Shown here piece by piece: positions 56,913 to 64,000 of a stretch of 64,000 bases of DNA (positions within the stretch are counted from its first letter, which is position 1; every line of letters starts with the position of its first letter). The DNA comes from Lanius collurio. Its lineage: Eukaryota > Chordata > Aves > Passeriformes > Laniidae. The DNA lies in assembly GCA_020086605.1 (NCBI GenBank), contig JACBWW010000068.1, positions 717,895 to 781,894 on the forward strand, given 5' to 3'. The notes below the pieces were generated by a model. The model did no database searches, was not told the origin of the DNA, and worked only from the letters and a program-made list of their open reading frames with translations. Both the position numbers and the translations under genes were made by a program.

Positions 56913-59900
56913 AATCTCATTTCCCAATGAAAAAGCATTTTGTCAAAAGATCCTTGATGAGTTCTTTTTCTGAAGAAATACATTTTGAGCAATCACTCTA
57001 CAGGCCAAGGAGATATTTGAAAATCATGAGTTTCACATCCCACAGATGCAATTTTACATAAGTAATTAACTTGACAAATACACATAAGCATTCTCTACTG
57101 GTTTGCAGTTATTTTCAGGCAGCTGCAATTTTTTGATGAGTGGTCTTTGCATATGAATAGAGTTTGATCTGTGCAGGACTAATTTCTACTTCTGAAAGAG
57201 ATTTAACATCTTTTGCTTCCTGCTAGAAAGCAATTACAATTTCTGGGGACAATTCAGCATTGAACACTACCCTTAGATTGGAAGCTGGGTTTCATTCTTG
57301 ACTTGTTTGCTTGCTTTTGATATTGCCCAATAAATTCCACTGAAGCAGAATCTTAAAGTCCCATCAAGTGATAATTTATGGGACTCTGAGCAGCAAAATT
57401 ATAGGAACACAAGAGAATCTGAATGTTTTGTATTATCTTCGTGCTTACTCCAAACCAGACACATAAAGAGTCTTTTTGCAGTTGAGTGCTGACAATTTAT
57501 GCTCCATTGCAAGAGAAGATGTGATCACAAAATGGCCCTGTCAGGTTTCATACAGGGAGATCGAGTTAAAGCAACAGTGATTATGAATGGCAACCTAGAA
57601 AGCAGCTTTAATGTCTATAACATACACATATTCCCTAATATTCTGTGTTTTTCTGCTTGCCATGGCTCCAGTGAGTTTTGCTGACCTCTGGATATGACAA
57701 TACCAAAGCAGAGCTGCCTCCACACAGCTTTGCTGGGAGTGTTGATGCTCCCTCCATGTGTAACTGCAGGGCAGCATCTGCAGAGGTTTGGTGCTGGTCG
57801 TGTAGGAACAGTTCAGGAATTCCTGCTGATGGAATTTACTGCATAGTTCAGTCACTGCACACAGGTTCTGGCCCTAAGATTTGGGAAATACATTTTCCTG
57901 GGATGCTCTCTTGTCACCATGTGCACAAAAGTGACTGTGGGCAGGACAAGCACCATAAATTCCCAGTTTCTCAATAATTTTCCCTTCTGACTTGAACATC
58001 CTGTGTCTTGTTTCTAGAGCAGAGAGCAGGGACCACCACACCTCTGCTAACACTGCCAATATATTTTCATTTCCCCTCTAGCCTTTTTAAAATCCAGCAC
58101 AATATGGATGTACAAGCTACCAATATTGAATTAAAAGTTCCACAACTGTGTTCAAAAGAGCTGTGAAGTGCTGCATTTTGTTTGTTGAATAAGAAAAGCA
58201 GTTTTAGCCCACTGGTGGTTGGAGACACTTCAGCAGTGAGATCATACCTTTTTATAATGTCAGTGTTTAGGGTGTAATTGAAACCAGGAGAATAAAAAAC
58301 TGCCTTTTGAAGACAGAGTGTCTCTGCTGAGTATGCAAACACTCACATTTGGAGGTGCAGGGTGCAGAAAGGTGGGACTTGGAGCACTTTATCACAATCA
58401 AAGGGGCACAGAGCAAGAGCATTAAGGGGCATTTTTCATATAAATTGATAGTGGATAATATAAAGGTGTGGTGGGTGGGGAAAATAGGAAGAGATGCAGG
58501 CACTGGATAAGAAGTATTAGTGTGAAGGATTCCTTTCACACAAGGGATTAATTCCAGCTGTATCAAAGAATGATGGTCCTGCTGACACCACGGTTCATCT
58601 CTACCATCTTTGTCCATAAATAAACACTTCAGTCAGAAATCACTTCCATTTCCAGGCATCCTGATCAGGTATCAGTGTTTATTCTGTGCCATGGCATCTT
58701 CACAAAAGTGGCGTGACAGCCATGTTTGAATCTGGACAATTTTATAAACAACATTGCACAAGCTTCTGATTAAGGCTTAAATGTGTAAAACTTTGTGTAC
58801 CAGTAGTTCTTCATTAGCCTGCACTCAAGAATTCGAGTAATTCTTTGGTGAAATAATAAATTTCCCACAAGGCTTTGTTAGCAAATCAATTCTGGATTGA
58901 AGTGGCATCTGCTCATTCACAGTTTCTTCAGCTCCTGAGCCAATATAGATTGGTGGAATTCTCCTGGTAGAGCTGAGGCTGTCACTGCATTCTTTCAGCT
59001 CTGTGTCTGTCGGGAGAATGGGGCCAAAGAAGGAGCCAGGAGAAGGCAGGCAAGGCATTCTTCTGGGATTTTGGGGCTTTGAGGAAAAGACTGCAGGATT
59101 TTGGCAACATGTGGAGGAATCCCAATGCAAAGCCTGTGAGAGAAACCAGATTCACAAAGGTGCTGGAAAACAGTGGGAGGCACTGGCTGGCAAGATGGGA
59201 GAGGGTTACCCCCAGGAATCTGGCAGGGAGGCTGAGGTGGGAGGCTTGGGGGGAATTCAGTCAGGTTTGGGGTTGTTTTTCCCTGCTCCACCACGAGCTG
59301 GTTCTTACAGCTTCATCCTGGCAAGAGGGCACAGCACGAATCAGCAAGGCAGGGTGCTCTAAACTCGAAATTGAGAGCTGCCTATCTGCAGAGGTAGCTG
59401 TTATCAGCCTGGCTTTATGATCAGCCAGGGGAAAGACTTCCTTCAGCTTGCAGCCAGCTTCCCCAGCAGGAGCTCGGGTCAGGGCTGGTTGGGCTGCCCT
59501 CCTACATCCCTTGGAGAAAGGAGCAGCCCTGTGGAAATAACCCAGCAGCAGGACACTGCCCTGATGGCATCTCAGAGCCCTGGGGATTAGGGTGGCCCCA
59601 GAGAAAGGTTTGTGGGGATGGAAAAAATGATTTTCCTTAACTCACACCCACAAAACTGCACCGAGCTGGCTCTAGATTGATTTGAGCTTCTCTGAGAGAA
59701 CTGAATCTTGGGTAACTCCAACAATAATAAATGACTTTTAAAAGCAGCATATAATGAATGTGAGCACTTTTAGCAGCCTTACAGACACAGGTTCCTCCAA
59801 GTGAATTAGGAGAAGGGAATGATTATCAAACCTGTAGGGGTTTTTTAATCTCAGTACATGGGAACATCAACCTCTGTAATGCAATCTAGTGATGTTTTCT

Positions 59901-60258
59901 CAAGAATAAAATTGCTGCAAGAATCCCCTCTTCCATGTGCCCACACCCTCCCACAGCATCACCCACCCCTCACAACATGGGGTGAAAACTTTGAAGGAAG
60001 GAGTGAATTTGGGCAGTGGAAGGGTTGACACAGCCAGTGAGATTGCACATCCCCTGGTGTGTAAATTAACTGCAGGCACTGGGTGAATTCCCCCGTTCTG
60101 GCTGCTCAGCACGGGCTTCAATATCTGCCTGCTTAGCTCCAAGCACTATTTATTTACTCTGTGAGCTGAGTACCTTCAAAAGGGACACAAAACTGTCCCA
60201 GGGGCCTCTTGCACACCTTGTGTTTCCACACAAAGAACCAGAGCTGTCTCCAGCCCAT

Positions 60259-60454
60259 GTTTAGTTTGTATAAATACACACAAATAGGAGCAAAATCCTG
60301 GAACTTCTTTGTTCCAACCTATTGGCCTAGACTTTGTGATAATTTGGAATGGATGCCTCATGTAAACCAGAAACTTTGTGTTAGAACTCTGAGGCCTTCC
60401 CTGACCAAAGCTGCACCAAAATAAATTGGTTTCCATGCAAAACTTTTGGGTGTG
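60259..60454. repeat. 196-bp direct duplication, copy 2
   Basis: Second copy, in the same orientation, 3,542 bp downstream of copy 1, with 194 of 196 identical positions. It ends in GGGTGTG and is followed by an AT-rich tract of AAATTTATAAAT-type sequence. Confidence 0.97.
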
Positions 60455-60755
60455 GTGTTTAAATGCTTTTCACAGCTAAAATTTATAAATTCAAAAAATA
60501 AAATTTATAAATAAATAAAATAGCCCAAATTTATCACACATTAAATGGCTTTCTCAGGACAGGAGCCATATATTTTTGTATTCACCAATATATTACATAC
60601 TGTGAGTAAAAGTAAAGCCATATCCACGTTTTGAAACAACAAAACAAGATTTATAAATGGATATCCAACTTTATAATCTGAAGAGCAGAGTTCCTTCTGC
60701 ACCTTGAAAACTTTACCTTTGATTAAACAGCGATTACAATCTTCCCTCAGATAAA

Positions 60756-60785
60756 ATATATATATATATGTGTGTGTGTATATAT
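60756..60785. repeat. AT/GT dinucleotide run
   Basis: About seven AT units pass into GTGTGTGTGTATATAT. It is a short compound microsatellite. Confidence 0.85.
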
Positions 60786-62630
60786 TTATGGGTATAATTT
60801 CAAAATCAAAGCCTTGCACTCCTGGATGTCATCTGCTGGCACTGGGAGCTGATCCAGCAGCCCAGAATGCAGCTTGGCAGGTATTCCTCTCCTGCCTATA
60901 AAGGGCTCTCTAATTGCCCTGGGTTTTTTCCCTTTTGAACTGGCTCACTAACCTGTAATTTCTCCTGCTATCTGCCCAAAGGTAAGTGAAGTATCTGGTA
61001 CACCCAAGGAATTCCTACAGGTGACTTCAGACTGGGGGTTGCCATCACCAAGGAAGAAGGAATTCCATGGAGCCAGGTTTCAATAATACCCCCAGGCAGG
61101 GCACAGCGCTCCTGCTTCCATTTCCCCCCCTTTGTCAGCTCTCAGGAGAAGAACAGCAAAGCCTTCAGGAAGCCTCCTCCTCTGGGCTCCAGCACAAGAT
61201 AGAAACTGGGAGAGATTCTGATCATTGAGCAAGTATTGACTTGATTTAATAAGGCAAGAAGAGGCTCAGTGAGCAATTGCAGCTGCTGCTGCTCCCCTCT
61301 GGCTCTGGTGCTGAGCAATTCAGCCTGACACACTTTGTGTCTTCCCCTTTGCAAAATTGGGGTTGTTCTTGCATTGGGAACTTTGCATTCAGGCAAAGGC
61401 ATTACAAGGAATCCTCCACTGCCTCAGCTTGAAAAGATTCTGCTGTTGATAAGCCACTGGTCAAGGGCAATGCCTTGTGGAAGTGGGGAGGAGGCTGCAG
61501 GATTAAATGCAGATTAGACAGTGGGTCTGTGGCAACCAAAAAAAAGGGCTGAAATATGAAAATACCAACTCCTCTCCTGTTACTCACTTTGAGAAATATT
61601 CTTCTTCCTGCTGGCATCAAGCCCCTGCTTTCATTGTGGCCTCTGTCTTGTTTCACGTGTGGGGAAGGAGACAAGAACCAGGAAAATATTCCATCCCAAG
61701 CACCTGGAGTTTGGCTTTTGGAATGTCCAGGAAGGCCAGGATTTATACCAAAGTCTGGGATAGCCTTTTCTCCAGACAGCAGCACTGGCTTTTCTGCCTC
61801 AGCATTCAAGCCTCTGTGCCCAAAACTGTTCCATCTCTTTTAGTACTCATAACTGCAAAGTTCATTTCAAATCCACCACAGATTTCCTAACCAAAAAGGT
61901 GAAATCATTTTCTAGATGGAAGTTATGGGAGGATAGTCAAGTTTCAGCCAGCTGGTTTAGGTATTGGTGAATTGGTGGACAGACAGATTATAAATTCAAG
62001 AGCAGTGAAATTTTTCCCATGTAGGTGCTAAAGAGTGAAAGTGAGAAGAAATAATCCAGTCTGTGGGGTGCCTGTGTGTGTGTGGTGCTTCCATGAGCAC
62101 TGCAGACAGTGGGTGGAGAGGCTGGAGGGGGTGTGGAGACATTTTACAAAAGCAAAACCAACCTGCAGGTGCAGCCAAAAATACTCTGCTTCAAATTCAG
62201 TCAATGAGTTAAAAATGCCAGTGAAGCCCCAGAGTGTGAACCTGCCAGCATTTGGCAAAAATGTTTATTCTCTTTCTTGCTTTAATAGAGTTCCTGCAGG
62301 AATTATTTCAATAATTACACCCTGAAAGAGTTGGAGAGCAGGGGCTTGGCTCCTACAGAGTGCTTCAGCTTTTAGATTTATTTTCTCTGCCTCTGTGTAC
62401 ATAGTTTTATTTGTATGCAAACAATATTTGTGCAGGTGCCTACCTGGGGTTTGGGGCATGCAAAGCCAGGGCTTGCCAAAACTTTGCATTTTTTGTTTTC
62501 CTTTTCTTAAGCAAACAGTCATTTCACATACCAGAGTGATGGGCACCAGAGGGATGAATTCTGTATAAAAGTTCACATTCTTTATACTGTTGTACTTCTT
62601 GCACTGCAAGTGAATAAGGGGCAAGATTAG

Positions 62631-62750
62631 AATGGAATGGAATGGAATGGAATGGAATGGAATGGAATAGAATAGAATAGAATAGAATAGAATAGAATAG
62701 AATAGAATAGAATAGAATAGAATAGAATAGAATAGAATAGAATAGAATAG
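62631..62750. repeat. Compound pentanucleotide array, 7 AATGG then 17 AATAG units
   Basis: It is a perfect array of 24 five-base units: seven AATGG at 62631-62665, then seventeen AATAG at 62666-62750, with no interruption. On the other strand the motifs are CCATT and CTATT, which are phases of ATTCC and ATTCT. The switch is a single G-to-A change carried by all later units. Confidence 0.98.
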
Positions 62751-64000
62751 AATAAAGCCTTGTGACAGAATTCCGGAATCTTTCTCTGCAGCCTCCAAAG
62801 TTAAAAAGGTTTCTCTCTTGACCACCTGATACACTCAAAATACACACAACACACAAAATATTTGAGGCAAGGAGAAAGAATGATTCCTGATTGAGAATAT
62901 TCAAAGGAGGGGACAAGCTGAGGACCCTCAGACATGAGGTTCTTCAAGCAGGGATTTCTGGACACCTCGTGGGATCAAAATGAGCAAGTCTTAAACCTGA
63001 GTGTCAAACTGAATCTGTTGCTATTCAACTGGTTTTGAAAGTTAATCCCATCCTGAGTATCAACATGAAAAAGTATTTAATTACATTTTCAGGGCACTCT
63101 GATTCAAAATGAATAAATCCAACACATTTTTGGGGGAGAAGTGTGTGAGCAGAGCAGGGGTTTGTGTGAGGATCAGTGCAGGGGCAGAGGGGACAGGGCT
63201 CCTCCTTTTGGAGTGAAGGCTGCCCCATCCTTGGGCTCTGCTGGCAGCTCTGCTCCTCTCTGGGCCTTCCTCTGGCACCACCACCCCACTGGGCTCTCCC
63301 AGGAGGTTGGGGGTACCTCTGTGCCAAGGAGGAAGAGCACCCCACTGTTCTCATGTTCCCCCAGGCAGAGGAAGGAGCACAGAGCACCCCAGCACGTGGC
63401 ACAATCCAAACCAGAGAAACATGCAAAAAAAATGGGAAAAAGGTCACATTTGGGCTTCAGAAATGAAGGAGGCAGCAACCACATCATCTACAACAGGGCC
63501 CAGGCTCAGCAGGAGCTGAGGGAGTGGGGGGTAGGGAGCCAACAACATTAATCCAACATGCAATGCCCAAAATACTCATCCCAACCTTTTTTCAGATTCT
63601 GAGGTATGGGCTACCTGTCACTGAAGGGAAATACAGGGTGGCTTTGGAGCTTAGAGGGGAAAACACAGCAACAAAACTTTGGGGGAAAAAACTTAATACA
63701 CTCCTATTTTGTTATTCCTTCTCCCCCAGCCTGATTAATGGTAGTTTGTTAAGGGTTTGGATTGGGAATATAACTTGATATTACATTTAACTTGTAAAGT
63801 CCCCTTTCAAAGCTGAGGACAAAGTGTGCTCTGTTGTCCAACACAAGCAGGTGTCTCTGCCAAGAAAAAGGACACTGGGCAAAGGGGTTCTGATGGCTAT
63901 TGTTTGGCACAGTTCTGTGTTTGTAAAAAACCTCCATTTCTACTCATTTGGGTGGGGAGTTTTTATGGAACAAGCTTGATTAGGTTGCTTTCCTAAGGAG

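Larger units (their letters stand above)
42071..64000. other. Region upstream of RAF1 with no recognised gene, about 22 kb
   Basis: I see no exon that I can assign to a known protein on either strand and no tRNA or rRNA. Open frames here are short, lack family motifs and end at random. In mammals TMEM40 and CAND2 lie upstream of RAF1; I looked for the TMEM40 membrane segment and did not find it. Repeats found are listed separately: the 196-bp duplication, an AT/GT run and a pentanucleotide array. There is an A18 tract at 51847-51864 and an undetermined base at 51778. The composition is mostly AT-rich. Confidence 0.6.

Noticed and set aside
62265..62834. 189-codon minus-strand frame with a repeated SILFY peptide
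   Set aside because: It is only the pentanucleotide array read through. A five-base unit without a stop gives an open repeat in every frame.

Overview
The window is nuclear DNA from a vertebrate, almost certainly a bird. It holds intron-split genes, CR1-type LINE 3' ends, a compact 19 kb RAF1 coding region, and the tail-to-tail MKRN2/RAF1 pair known from vertebrates. The encoded RAF1 is 647 codons and agrees closely with what I remember of chicken RAF1. I cannot fix the species.

Layout. (1) 1-3152, + strand: the last four coding exons of MKRN2, a makorin RING E3 ligase. They encode the RING finger, the last CCCH zinc finger and the C-terminus; the N-terminal half lies upstream of the window. 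(2) 3153-7079: the space between the two stop codons. It holds the 3' UTRs of both genes, and the best poly(A) signals of the two strands interleave near 6170-6241. (3) 7080-26012, - strand: the whole RAF1 coding sequence in 16 constitutive exons, with all splice phases closing to one 647-codon frame. A 60-bp in-frame cassette exon at 18082-18141 matches the alternative exon of the longer RAF1 isoform. (4) 26022-41293: RAF1 intron 1, with two CR1 fragments in opposite orientation near its 3' end and a roughly 42-bp minisatellite near its 5' end. (5) 40868-42070: a CpG island with YY1-like sites, taken as the RAF1 promoter and non-coding first exon. (6) 42071-64000: about 22 kb of AT-rich DNA in which I recognise no gene. 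It contains a 196-bp direct duplication and a 120-bp pentanucleotide array.

How the genes relate. RAF1 is the MAP3K that couples activated RAS to MEK and ERK. MKRN2 is a ubiquitin ligase. They are transcribed toward each other, so their 3' ends may interact through antisense overlap. The RAF1 cassette exon would add 20 residues after residue 278, between the S259 14-3-3 site and the kinase domain.

Most notable signals: the conserved cassette exon; a minisatellite in which ten of 13 repeats carry an exact consensus 5' splice site on the RAF1 sense strand; a 123-bp LTR- or MITE-like insertion with perfect 8-bp terminal inverted repeats and a 5-bp target duplication; the 99% identical 196-bp duplication; and the two-motif pentanucleotide array. 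No prokaryotic, viral or toxin system was seen.
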